From Roseimicrobium sp. ORNL1 (GTDB lineage: Bacteria > Verrucomicrobiota > Verrucomicrobiia > Verrucomicrobiales > Verrucomicrobiaceae): a stretch of DNA of 64,000 bases. Shown in pieces: positions 17,374 to 25,577 of the stretch. Where the stretch lies: NCBI RefSeq assembly GCF_011044495.1, contig NZ_CP049143.1:930001-994000 (forward strand), written 5' to 3'. The position numbers and the translations under genes were made by a program. The notes under the pieces were generated by a model. It had not been told where the DNA came from. It did no database searches and saw only the letters and a program-made list of their open reading frames with translations. Each line of letters begins with the position of its first letter. Position 1 is the first letter of the stretch.

Positions 17374-17844
17374 ATGACTGCGGCTCAAACTGAGCGAATG
17401 GTGGGCGATCCCAGCAGTTTTGCGCTGCAATTCTTGCCGCAGCAACATCCGCTCGGACCCTACGGTGGCTGCTATCTGTGGATAGGAAATAGCAAATTGG
17501 GCATCGAGGGAGATGCTCACTTTTTCGGATTGGTTTGCTCTGTACTTCGACTCAATCCTGACACCAGGAAGCCCCCGGTTGAAGGACTCTCCGGCGGAGA
17601 GCTAATTTCGTTGCTTCGGAACGGACGCGACAGGTATCATCTTGGCACCGCCGAGATTTTTGATGGCCTGGAATTTTACGCTGTTTTCAGCAAGCCGGGC
17701 TTGGTCTTTGTGTGGAAGAAAAGCTGTGAACCAGACGAAGCTTTTCGTGTGGAAAACATCCCCTTGGAATACTTCGAGAAAGTCCTCGGAGAAGCCGTCG
17801 ACTACGTCGCGGGTTTGCGACAGGGAGTGAATACCATCTACTGA
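17374..17844 (+). CDS. Hypothetical protein, Imm42-like
   Basis: About 156 residues. The N-terminal block MVGDPSSFALQF followed by GPYGGCYLWIGNSKLGIEGD resembles the Imm42 immunity-protein pattern (an (I/V)GDP-SxFA opening, then a YWINGxxIGD-type strand), as recalled rather than searched. The C-terminal part has EIFDGLEFYAVFSKPGLVFVWKK. No export signal or membrane helix. The start is uncertain among ATGs at 17323, 17374 and 17398 (the last opens the Imm42-like block). No toxin gene is recognisable beside it, so it would be an orphan immunity-like gene. Separated by a 285-bp gene-free gap from the next gene. Confidence 0.6.
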   Translation: MTAAQTERMVGDPSSFALQFLPQQHPLGPYGGCYLWIGNSKLGIEGDAHFFGLVCSVLRLNPDTRKPPVEGLSGGELISLLRNGRDRYHLGTAEIFDGLEFYAVFSKPGLVFVWKKSCEPDEAFRVENIPLEYFEKVLGEAVDYVAGLRQGVNTIY

Positions 17845-18129
17845 CCGCTGGGAAAGGTGGAGACGCTGGCCGGCGCAACCGCGAGCTCTTTTGCCACCGG
17901 ATTCCCGTGGAAGTCGCATCATGGGATATCGCCGCGCGCAGCAAAAGTGGTTTGCAGTTTCGGAGGCCGGGCGTATAAAGTTTTTGCTTTCCATGCTCCG
18001 GTTGAAAAAAGCTTGTCGTTGTTCCAGTGTCAGGTTTTCTTGAGTGCTGCATTAGAAATTTTGGCTTGAAGCACACGTGGTCCCAGGGCCGATGAACTTC
18101 GAGTCGTCAGAGTCCAACCACTATCTCTC

Positions 18130-19857
18130 ATGGAATATTTAAGCTTTGAGGATTTTGCGACCACCGTGGCTGTGGGCATCTACGTATGTGTTGGCGCTCT
18201 GTTATGCCTCCATACCTTTTGTCCCCGCCTGCTGACGCAGGTTGCAGGCAGTGTTGCCAAGTTGACGACCGGGCCGATGACCCTTCTTAGCATTGGCGCC
18301 GCGGTTGGTTTGCTTGTCGTCGGAATATTTGGAGAGGATATCTCCAATAGACTGGCCGACGCAGATGGGCAGTCCAAGCAGTACTACTGGGTATTTGACA
18401 GTGAAAAGGACATGCGAGACCGGACCTTTCGGATTCTTGTGGAGGAGCTTGCTTCGGCGCGGCGCTTGTCTCCCTATGCTTTGGGTGAACATGAATCGCT
18501 GTTAGCCCAGCAGCTCGAGGCTCATCCTGGAAAGAATTTGAGCAGGCTTTCTGAAGAAATGGAAGAAGCCAGAAAAGGCCTGGCCTCCCAGATCTATTAT
18601 GTGGCGAAGAATACGCTCATGAACCACGACGGATATCGGGGAGAGTTACAGCAGATACAGACCCGCATTGACTTCAGCCGATCGTTTGCCAGTTACTCAG
18701 CAATCTTCTTCCTATTGGCCCTCGTCTTGGGCACGATTCAGTTGTTGAGAATAGGTATTACTGAGAGTCCAAAGCCCTTTGAGCACATATGTCCACGGAG
18801 GTGGTGTTTTGACTGGTTGGCGACCAATTCCAGGTATTCACGAGGAAAGATTGCAAGACGTGTGGCTACACGCTGGGTTGTTGTGGCGGGCGTTTTCGGG
18901 CTGCTGTTTCTAGTTACACGCATTTCATTTTCAGCGGAGGAACGCGAGTTCAATCTCCGGACCTACGGGTACTTCGCATCACTCCACGTGGAGGAGTTGC
19001 CGACAATATACAAGAACGGCGATTCAGGAGATGCTGCAAGTGAAGGCGCCAAGCATGGCGGTATGCTGGCTGAATATGGTATCAGCGGGCTCGCCTTGGT
19101 CGGGAAAGATCTGTTGGCTGTGCACGATGTAAAGCAGCCGAATCTTGAACGGCGGCCCTATGTTAGCAAGATCTCACCGGACGGCACAATCAAGCCCATG
19201 ACGCTCAAGAACTGCACTGAGCTACCGAGTGACCTCGAGGCCATTTGTACCATTCCTGAACGAAAAGGCGAAATTCTCATGGCTGAAAGTGGATACTACA
19301 AGGGTATGTTCGGGAGGGTTTTTCGAGGGAAAGTGGATGCGGATTCCATTCACATCAATGAAGTCTGGAATTATCCCCCGGAAACAACCGACATCGAAGC
19401 GCTGGTGTGTGTGAAGCACCGGGGGGCTTACCAATTGCTTCTTGGCAATCGCAACGGCACCATCCATGTGGCGGACATTGAGTTTGGAGGTGATCAAGGC
19501 GAGCTTCAATTGAAGCATCTTCCCCTCAAGATGGTCAGCCTTCCGCCGGAGACGAATGATTTCAATCGGAAGATCACGGACTTCTCAATTGACCGGGCAG
19601 GTTCTTTGTACGCTGTGGCTGCCAACGATCCCGGTGACATGCACGGATCTTTGGGGCCCTTCAAATCAGTGGTATATCAACTTGGCAGGATCGAGCAACA
19701 CGATGAAAATCCGCTCAAAATCTTGGAGGGTGATTGCCTTAAATGGAAAGTGTCGGGATTCAAGGTCGAAGGTCTCGTGGTTGAGGACAATAAAAGCATC
19801 ACGATAGGCACAGATGACGAAGGCTATGGAGGCGTCTGGAGACGTTTGAGTTGGTAG
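18130..19857 (+). CDS. Four-helix membrane protein with C-terminal phytase/SdiA-regulated-like beta-propeller
   Basis: A 575-residue protein. Hydrophobic helices lie at roughly residues 14-32, 47-68, 187-207 and 247-267, with a charged helical segment between the second and third. The C-terminal 300 residues have repeated propeller-like blades with YGISGLALVGKDLLAVHD, DLEAICTIPERKGEILMAES and DIEALVCVKHRGAYQLLLGN. The ISGLA and DLEAI elements resemble the esterase-like-phytase (PF13449) or SdiA-regulated propellers. Base composition is visibly less GC-rich than the surrounding genes, suggesting acquisition. Function unknown. Confidence 0.75.
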   Translation: MEYLSFEDFATTVAVGIYVCVGALLCLHTFCPRLLTQVAGSVAKLTTGPMTLLSIGAAVGLLVVGIFGEDISNRLADADGQSKQYYWVFDSEKDMRDRTFRILVEELASARRLSPYALGEHESLLAQQLEAHPGKNLSRLSEEMEEARKGLASQIYYVAKNTLMNHDGYRGELQQIQTRIDFSRSFASYSAIFFLLALVLGTIQLLRIGITESPKPFEHICPRRWCFDWLATNSRYSRGKIARRVATRWVVVAGVFGLLFLVTRISFSAEEREFNLRTYGYFASLHVEELPTIYKNGDSGDAASEGAKHGGMLAEYGISGLALVGKDLLAVHDVKQPNLERRPYVSKISPDGTIKPMTLKNCTELPSDLEAICTIPERKGEILMAESGYYKGMFGRVFRGKVDADSIHINEVWNYPPETTDIEALVCVKHRGAYQLLLGNRNGTIHVADIEFGGDQGELQLKHLPLKMVSLPPETNDFNRKITDFSIDRAGSLYAVAANDPGDMHGSLGPFKSVVYQLGRIEQHDENPLKILEGDCLKWKVSGFKVEGLVVEDNKSITIGTDDEGYGGVWRRLSW

Positions 19858-19903
19858 TCCCAATGCCTGGGAGCGCGCGCCCGTGTCGCCGAAGTTATTG
19901 TGA

Positions 19904-20935
19904 CTACGGCACAGTGAGCCGTTGCAATCGCTTTTTCACCCACGCCGCTTCCTCCGTGAAGCCATGCTTCTCGTAAAAGGCGAGCAGCTTCCGATAGCGG
20001 GTCGCGAAGTCGAACTTTGCGCTGGAGTGCAGCTTGCGCAGGCAGACGGGACACGCATGCATGGGGCGGGAGTCCGATTCGCCAAGGTGATTCGAGCCGC
20101 ACATGATGCACTCAAACCAGACGCAGTGGGTGATGCCAAACATGTGGCCGGTCTCATGCACGAGCACCTGGCAACTGCGGCGCAGCATGCGGCGACGAGT
20201 CTCGTCGTTCCACTCCTCACCGTTGAATTCGGGCGAGTAGCGCTTGAAACTGAAGACGCCGACACGATTCGCATAAGTCGCCTGGCCGAAGACGAAGTTC
20301 CAAGAGTCCTCGGGATAGAGATCCTCCATGGTGACGCCGATGACGCAGAACGCATTCTTCGGAACGTAGCCAAGCATCACCTTCAGGATATCGGTGGTGA
20401 GGTATTGCATCCCATCTTCACCCCGCGAGCGACGCTCGATGGCTGAGTTGGATGCCAGGGGAATCCCTGTGAGCATTTTCACCGGAAGTCCGAAGAACGC
20501 TCCGGCGAACTCTTGCAAATCTGCCAGCGCCGGTCCCTTTCCCTCTTCAAAGTCGTCAAGTGGAAGCACGTAGATGGTGTTCGCGACGGAAGAAGGGAGG
20601 TTGTGTGGCGTGCGAAGGAAGCTCTCAAAAGTCTGTCGGCGTTCCTGGTGATGGGCCAGCCAGTCTGCGGGCTCCGGCGCGCGAATGGTCTGGAAATCGG
20701 ACGTGATCTCGAAAGCGCGCTGCTCCGCCAGGGGCAGCTTGTCCAGTGGACCGACGGCGGCGAGCTGTTGCTCACGCGTGGGGACGCGAAAGAGTGCCGG
20801 GGCATCTTGTCCCCGCGCCATCCCGAGCCCACACCAAAACCCTGCGGATATTCCGAGCATGCGGTGAAGCACGCTTCGGCGCGAAAGGGCCCCGGTGAGA
20901 GGGATGTCGGACACAGGCATGTGGTTCCGACTCAT
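19904..20935 (-). CDS. Exported archaemetzincin-like metalloprotease (M54)
   Basis: A 343-residue protein with a Tat-like signal (LSRRSVLHRMLGISAGFW). The metzincin zinc site VHETGHMFGITHC (His260, Glu261, His264, His270) is followed by Cys271, FECIM (Cys276, Met278) and CPVC (Cys295, Cys298), the cysteine set that distinguishes archaemetzincins (HExxHxxGxxHC...CxM...CxxC). Archaemetzincins are usually cytosolic in characterised organisms; here an export signal is present. It is a predicted zinc protease with an extra structural zinc. It precedes an unknown exported protein on the same strand (gap 9 bp to that gene's stop). Confidence 0.88.
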   Translation of the reverse strand: MSRNHMPVSDIPLTGALSRRSVLHRMLGISAGFWCGLGMARGQDAPALFRVPTREQQLAAVGPLDKLPLAEQRAFEITSDFQTIRAPEPADWLAHHQERRQTFESFLRTPHNLPSSVANTIYVLPLDDFEEGKGPALADLQEFAGAFFGLPVKMLTGIPLASNSAIERRSRGEDGMQYLTTDILKVMLGYVPKNAFCVIGVTMEDLYPEDSWNFVFGQATYANRVGVFSFKRYSPEFNGEEWNDETRRRMLRRSCQVLVHETGHMFGITHCVWFECIMCGSNHLGESDSRPMHACPVCLRKLHSSAKFDFATRYRKLLAFYEKHGFTEEAAWVKKRLQRLTVP

Positions 20936-20944
20936 GCCTGCGGA

Positions 20945-21874
20945 CTATTTCGCCTTCTGCTTCGCCAGATGATCTTTGATCGCTTGGGCCAGGTCTGGAT
21001 TGTTTGACAGATATTCCGCGGGGACCTTGTCGATGGCGAAGGTTTCCGTGGAGCCCACGCGTGTGATGGTCACTTGATCTCCGACGATGGAGTAGGAGAG
21101 GGTATTGTACGCGCCTGAATTCACGACGGCAGCGGCAGCGATCGAACCGGCCGACGAACCCAGGTCAGCCGCCTTGTAGCCGAGGATGGAAGCCAGCCGC
21201 GGGTTGGTCTTGGCAAGGGGCTTGCGCTGATCGTCGGGGAGCTTTTTCAGGTCCGCGAGTGGCACGTTGGCGAATCCGCTGTCATGCATCAGCTTCACCA
21301 GGTCGCCATTCACCGCGGAGAGCCGTACGTTCTTGTACATCTTTCCGGAAAGCACCAGCTTCTCCACGTAGTCCGCCTTGGTATCCGTGACCTTCTTGGC
21401 GTAGTCCTCCTTGCTGAGCCATCCACCGGAGATGACCACATAGCCTTGCTGATGTTTCTGCAGCGCGGTGGCGAGCGTGGCCTTGAGCGCCTGCATGAGT
21501 GGAGCGCTCTTGGGATACTTCACGGCTGCGGCGTCCGCATCCTGTGCAATTTTCTCCAACGACTGCCAGTCTGTGTCCGTCACCAGCGTGAGAGCGGCGT
21601 AGTCCGGGTAGGGGACCACCACGCGCAAGGCGGGCGGCTGCATCTGCCGGGTCTGGCCGTTGGCAAACTTGAAGGTGCTCGTCATGCCAAACGACTCCAT
21701 GGACACATATTCATTAGCCATGGCGAACTTGTCACTTTCACTATCCGTAGTGGTGAAAACGACAATGCCGCCCTTGGAGGGAATATCCACGGCATGGCAC
21801 AGGGAGGCCGACGTGAGAAGGGTGGCCATCACCAGAGTGGCTCGGCGGAGAAAAGAGGTAAATGGGGTGCTCAT
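20945..21874 (-). CDS. Exported hypothetical protein
   Basis: A 309-residue protein with a Sec signal (LRRATLVMATLLTSASLCHA). The mature part opens VDIPSKGGIVVFTTTDSESDKF, has an Ala-rich helical centre (WQSLEKIAQDADAAAVKYP; QALKATLATALQKH) and ends with ITRVGSTETFAIDKVPAEYL. No family recognised. The ATG at 21874 starts the signal peptide; the frame extends 18 codons further upstream. It lies directly upstream of the archaemetzincin gene, so a shared transcript is likely. Whether it is a substrate or regulator of that protease is unknown. Confidence 0.75.
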   Translation of the reverse strand: MSTPFTSFLRRATLVMATLLTSASLCHAVDIPSKGGIVVFTTTDSESDKFAMANEYVSMESFGMTSTFKFANGQTRQMQPPALRVVVPYPDYAALTLVTDTDWQSLEKIAQDADAAAVKYPKSAPLMQALKATLATALQKHQQGYVVISGGWLSKEDYAKKVTDTKADYVEKLVLSGKMYKNVRLSAVNGDLVKLMHDSGFANVPLADLKKLPDDQRKPLAKTNPRLASILGYKAADLGSSAGSIAAAAVVNSGAYNTLSYSIVGDQVTITRVGSTETFAIDKVPAEYLSNNPDLAQAIKDHLAKQKAK

Positions 21875-22011
21875 GGTGCAGCTGTGCTTGGCAGGTAGGG
21901 GGGAGACGCTGAAGCGTGGGGTTGTCATACGATGACACCGCCTCCATCCATCAAACCAATTCTAATTCAGCAGACAATCTTTTTCCTCGGCCATCGAGTG
22001 GTCCAGATCAG

Positions 22012-23082
22012 CTATGACCGCACACCCGCACCGTAGCTGCGCAGGGCCGCCACGCTCCGCTCGAATTCGCCCTTCTGATACTTGATGTCGGCCTCCTTGT
22101 CCGGAGCCTTGAAGGGCGGGATGGGTTTGCCCTTCTTGGCCAGTGCCACGAATGCCGCGAGGTCATCCGCCGGCATCTTCTCATAACCGAGTTCTTTGAC
22201 GAATTCCGGTTTCTGAAAGGGAAGCGGTTTGGCAAATCCGGAGATGGTTTCGATGTTGAGAGGCACGCCGGGGCAGAGTTCCGCAAAGCGCTTGGTGTAG
22301 GCTTTGAAATCCACAAGGCCCTCACCGATGGCCGTCCACTGCACCACGGCCTCGTCCTTGTCATTGAGCCAGATCATTGAGTCGCGCACGCTGGAGCAGT
22401 TTACATAAGGTCCCAGCACCTCAAGGTGGCGCAGCGGATCTTCCATGACCCAGGTCGCGTTGCCGGGATCGATATTCGCACCCACCCAATCTTTGCCGGC
22501 GGCTTCAATCAGCGCCTTCAGCTCGTGCGACTGCATGTCTCCGGCGTGGTTCTCGATGGAGATCTTGATGCCCGCATCAGTGGCCTTGCTCTTGCACGCG
22601 GCGAAGACCTTGAGCAGCGCCTCGATGTGGCGCTGGATGCCGCCGTCGCCCTTGCGGTCATCATTCCCGCCCAGGTAGCAGCGCGCCACGGGGGAACCAA
22701 GCGCCTGGGCCACGCGGATGCATAGGGAGAGATGCTCCTCCGCCGTGCCGAACGTCGGCTTGAACCGCGCCGAAGTGGGGCACACGCTGCTGGTGCCCAC
22801 GTAGAGGGCGATGCCCGCCTTATCGGCCTGCTCTTTCAGGCCCTTGAGATACGCATCTTCAAAATTCTCGAAGGGCAGCAGCTCGGACAGGAAAAGAGTA
22901 TCGACCTTCTGGCTGCCGGCATACTCGATGAACTGTGGCGCCTTCCATCCCGTGGCGCGTACCGCAAAGTGGTCGAGCCCGATGCGCACTTTTGCAGGCA
23001 CTGCCTGGGCAGATGCGGTTGAAACCGCGGCGGGAGCGGCGAGTGCGGCGGTAGCGGACTGAAGGAAGCGGCGGCGGTTCAT
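22012..23082 (-). CDS. Tat-exported sugar phosphate isomerase/epimerase-like TIM-barrel protein
   Basis: A 356-residue protein with a strong twin-arginine signal (MNRRRFLQSATAALAAP). It continues as a xylose-isomerase-like TIM barrel: IGLDHFAVR, IALYVGTSSVCPTSA, metal-site blocks ISIENHAGDMQS (Glu) and WVGANIDPGNATWVM (Asp), and a late LNIETISGF (Glu). Members bind a divalent metal and isomerise or epimerise sugars; export by Tat after cofactor loading is typical of these Planctomycetes/Verrucomicrobia versions. Divergent from the BNR sialidase-like gene, 75 bp apart, consistent with a carbohydrate role. Confidence 0.88.
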   Translation of the reverse strand: MNRRRFLQSATAALAAPAAVSTASAQAVPAKVRIGLDHFAVRATGWKAPQFIEYAGSQKVDTLFLSELLPFENFEDAYLKGLKEQADKAGIALYVGTSSVCPTSARFKPTFGTAEEHLSLCIRVAQALGSPVARCYLGGNDDRKGDGGIQRHIEALLKVFAACKSKATDAGIKISIENHAGDMQSHELKALIEAAGKDWVGANIDPGNATWVMEDPLRHLEVLGPYVNCSSVRDSMIWLNDKDEAVVQWTAIGEGLVDFKAYTKRFAELCPGVPLNIETISGFAKPLPFQKPEFVKELGYEKMPADDLAAFVALAKKGKPIPPFKAPDKEADIKYQKGEFERSVAALRSYGAGVRS

Positions 23083-23157
23083 GTGAAAGGAGGCGACAAT
23101 TGAGGAAAAACGGAACGGGCGGAGCGGGCAATCTTTTTCTCAGGTGTCCGGCAGGCG

Positions 23158-24300
23158 ATGAAAAATCCACACCGCACGTCCAGTAGTGGTCTGGTGAAAG
23201 CTGCCCTCCTCGCGCTTCTTTTGCTGGCCGCCTGCCCTGTGCACGCGGAGAACATCGTGGTCCGCAACGTCGAGCCCACCAAAGAAAATCCGCGCAATTC
23301 GGAGGGTTCCTTTGCCACCCTGGCATCAGGGCGCATCATTTTCTGCTACACCCAGTTCTACGGTGGCGCGGCGGATGAGAGCCCCGCGCGGATTGTGCAG
23401 ATTCACTCCGATGACCAGGGCCGCACCTGGAGCGAGCCTCAGGTGGTGGTGGAGAATACCGCGGGGAACAACGTGATGAGCGTCTCTCTGCTGCGCCTGC
23501 AGGATGGGCGGCTGGCCATGTTTTACTGCATCAAGAACAGCTGGCTGGACTGCCGGCCGCACATGCGTGTCTCTACGGATGAGGCCGCTTCTTGGTCGGA
23601 ACCGAAGCTGCTCCTCCAGGCGCCGGGCTACTTTGTGCTGAACAACGACCGCGTCATCCAGACCTCCAAAGGCCGCATCATCCTGCCGCTTGGGTATCAC
23701 CGTTCGAGGCTGAGTGATCCGCACAGCAGCAAGTCCTTCGATGCTCGCGCCATCACCATGTGGATCTACTCGGATGACGCCGGGCAGACGTGGCAGGAGG
23801 CGGCAAACTGGTGGGCCATTCCGGTGGCGAGCGGCTCGGGCCTACAAGAGCCTGGCGTGGTGGAACTGCCGGATGGCACCCTCATGGGCTGGAGCCGCAC
23901 GGATCAAGGTGCGCAATATGGATTCACCTCCACGGATGGAGGGCGCACCTGGTCCGCGCCCGTGCTCACGGAAATGAAATCACCCACCTCGCCTGCCAGC
24001 ATCCGCGTGCTGCCTGGCACCACGGACCTGCTCGCCATCTACAACGACCACTCGGGCAAGTTCGCTTTTCCCGCGAAGAAGCGCACCCCGCTGAATGCCT
24101 GTGTCTCCCAGGACGGTGGCAAGACCTGGCCGGTCCGCAAGCTGCTGGAGGAGGACCCCGAAGGTTGGTACTGCTACACCGCCATGCACTTCACCAAGGA
24201 CAACGCCGTGCTGCTCGCTTACTGCGCCGGTGATACGAAGGTCGGCGGGCTCAATCGCCTCCGCATGCGTCGCGTGTCACTGGATTGGCTGAAGGAGTAG
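23158..24300 (+). CDS. Exported sialidase-like BNR/Asp-box beta-propeller protein
   Basis: A 380-residue protein with a lipoprotein-like or Sec signal (VKAALLALLLLAACPVHA; LLAAC could be a lipobox). Five Asp boxes are visible: SDDQGRTWSEP, STDEAASWSEP, SDDAGQTWQEA, STDGGRTWSAP and SQDGGKTWPV. An early RNSEGSFATLASGRIIF and LQEPGVVELPDGTLMG fit the exo-sialidase/BNR family. Catalytic Arg triad and Tyr/Glu not assigned. Presumably acts on extracellular glycans; the divergent neighbour is a Tat-exported sugar isomerase-like protein. Confidence 0.87.
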   Translation: MKNPHRTSSSGLVKAALLALLLLAACPVHAENIVVRNVEPTKENPRNSEGSFATLASGRIIFCYTQFYGGAADESPARIVQIHSDDQGRTWSEPQVVVENTAGNNVMSVSLLRLQDGRLAMFYCIKNSWLDCRPHMRVSTDEAASWSEPKLLLQAPGYFVLNNDRVIQTSKGRIILPLGYHRSRLSDPHSSKSFDARAITMWIYSDDAGQTWQEAANWWAIPVASGSGLQEPGVVELPDGTLMGWSRTDQGAQYGFTSTDGGRTWSAPVLTEMKSPTSPASIRVLPGTTDLLAIYNDHSGKFAFPAKKRTPLNACVSQDGGKTWPVRKLLEEDPEGWYCYTAMHFTKDNAVLLAYCAGDTKVGGLNRLRMRRVSLDWLKE

Positions 24301-24320
24301 ATGGGGCGTGCCTCAGTAGC

Positions 24321-24436
24321 GAAAGGAGCGTGGCCTTTCCAGGCCGCTTGTTGGCAACTTCCCTGGTGAAGCATACCCATGATTTCCTTGTTATGGGCCC
24401 TGCTCACTTGCGGCTTGGAAAAGCCGCGCTCCTTTC
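24321..24436. repeat. Double-hairpin intergenic element B (perfect 10-bp terminal inverted repeats)
   Basis: GAAAGGAGCG (24321-24330) and CGCTCCTTTC (24427-24436) are perfect inverted copies. Just inside them are hairpins GGCCT-TTCC-AGGCC (left) and GCGGCTT-GGAA-AAGCCGC (right); a CCCAT / ATGGG hairpin lies between. Total length is 116 bp. It is the best-preserved member of the family also seen at 3175 and 29126, with a half copy at 47276. Confidence 0.75.
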
Positions 24437-24441
24437 CAAAC

Positions 24442-24469
24442 AAAAAAGCGCCACTTCCGTGGCGCTTTT
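24442..24469. terminator. Bidirectional terminator between the sialidase-like gene and the surA-like gene
   Basis: An A run, GCGCCAC / GTGGCGC with a TTCC loop, then TTTT: with flanking A-T pairs the stem reaches 11 bp. It serves both convergent genes. Confidence 0.93.
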
Positions 24470-24506
24470 CGTGAAACTTAAGGGACCGCAGCTTCGGTCG
24501 CTTGCC

Positions 24507-25574
24507 TTACGGCTGGGGCTGCTGGGACTGTTGCGGCTGCTTCTGCTCCGCCTCTTTGCTCTCCTTGTTCAGCCACTCGAAGAAGGACTTCCGCACGGAT
24601 TCCGGCTGGATGATGGCCTTGGAGGCCAGGCCGGAGAGCCAGCGGTTCACCGCTTCGCGGCCCATCTCAGCGGAAATGACTTTTTCAATCTTCGGACGGG
24701 CCGTTTCCAGCGGCTCCAGTTTGCCGAGTTCCTTGGATTCGCAGAAGATGATCATGTAGTTCGGCCCGATCTCAGTCACCGGGCTGATGCTACCCTGCTT
24801 GAGGTCGAAGGCGACGTCCGCAATCTCCTTGCTCAGGCCGTCGCGTTCCTGTAGGCCCCAGTCACCTCCCATTTCCGAGCGGCTGTCTTGCGAGTACGTG
24901 CGGGCCATGGTGGCGAAGTCGGCACCGCCGGAGATCTTGGTGCGGATTTCCTGGGCCAGTTTCTTCTGGGACTCCGTGCTGGTGGAGGCGTCGCCTACCG
25001 GATACTTTGGAATCGTGATGGTGCTGAACTTGATGTAGCCCTTTTCGCGGAACTTATCGAGGTTCTTCTTGTAGAAGGCGTCCACCTGCGCGGGCGTGGG
25101 CGGCGGCAGGTTTGCCGTCTGGCGGGAGCGCAGCACGGAGACCACCATCATCTTCTCCCGCTGCTCGCGGAACTTCTTGATGGTCATGCCCGTCTTGGCC
25201 AGGTCATGAAGGAACTTTTCGCGGTCACCACTGTAGCTCTCGCGGATGATGTTGTTGATGTCGTCATCCACGTACTGGGCCTTGATGCTGCCTCCCAGCT
25301 TCTCGAACTCGCTCAGCACGAGCTGGCGCTCGATGAGGGCGAAGAGAGCGCTCTCCCTCAGCTCGGCCAGCCGGGCCGCCGCGATGCGGGGGTCCTTGAC
25401 GGTCATCTGGATGAGCTGCTCCTGCATTTGGACGGCTTCACGCACCTCGGAGGTGGTGATGACCTTGCCATTCACGGTCGCTGCGATCCCATAGGACGCG
25501 CCGGAACTGGAGCTTGTGCTGGCGTGCACAAGCAACGCGGTTACGGCAATCAATATGGTACGGCTGATCTTCAT
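24507..25574 (-). CDS. SurA/PpiC-type periplasmic peptidyl-prolyl isomerase
   Basis: A 355-residue exported protein: signal peptide ILIAVTALLVHASTSSSS, a SurA N-terminal-like domain (IAATVNGKVITTSEVREAVQ; ESALFALIERQLVLSEFEK), then one parvulin domain from about residue 175 (YIKFSTITIPKYP, GADFATMARTYSQDSRSEMG, GDWGLQERDGLSKEIADVAF, GPNYMIIFCESKE). The C-terminal tail is Gln/Pro rich. It is predicted to chaperone outer-membrane proteins. It starts 3 bp after the mfd stop, so the two genes form one transcript. A single parvulin domain rather than the two of E. coli SurA. Confidence 0.88.
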   Translation of the reverse strand: MKISRTILIAVTALLVHASTSSSSGASYGIAATVNGKVITTSEVREAVQMQEQLIQMTVKDPRIAAARLAELRESALFALIERQLVLSEFEKLGGSIKAQYVDDDINNIIRESYSGDREKFLHDLAKTGMTIKKFREQREKMMVVSVLRSRQTANLPPPTPAQVDAFYKKNLDKFREKGYIKFSTITIPKYPVGDASTSTESQKKLAQEIRTKISGGADFATMARTYSQDSRSEMGGDWGLQERDGLSKEIADVAFDLKQGSISPVTEIGPNYMIIFCESKELGKLEPLETARPKIEKVISAEMGREAVNRWLSGLASKAIIQPESVRKSFFEWLNKESKEAEQKQPQQSQQPQP

Positions 25575-25577
25575 GGA

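Noticed and set aside
17602-18076. Minus-strand frames of about 130 aa between the Imm42-like and membrane-protein genes
   Set aside because: Overlap the Imm42-like gene antisense; no ribosome site and no conserved pattern.
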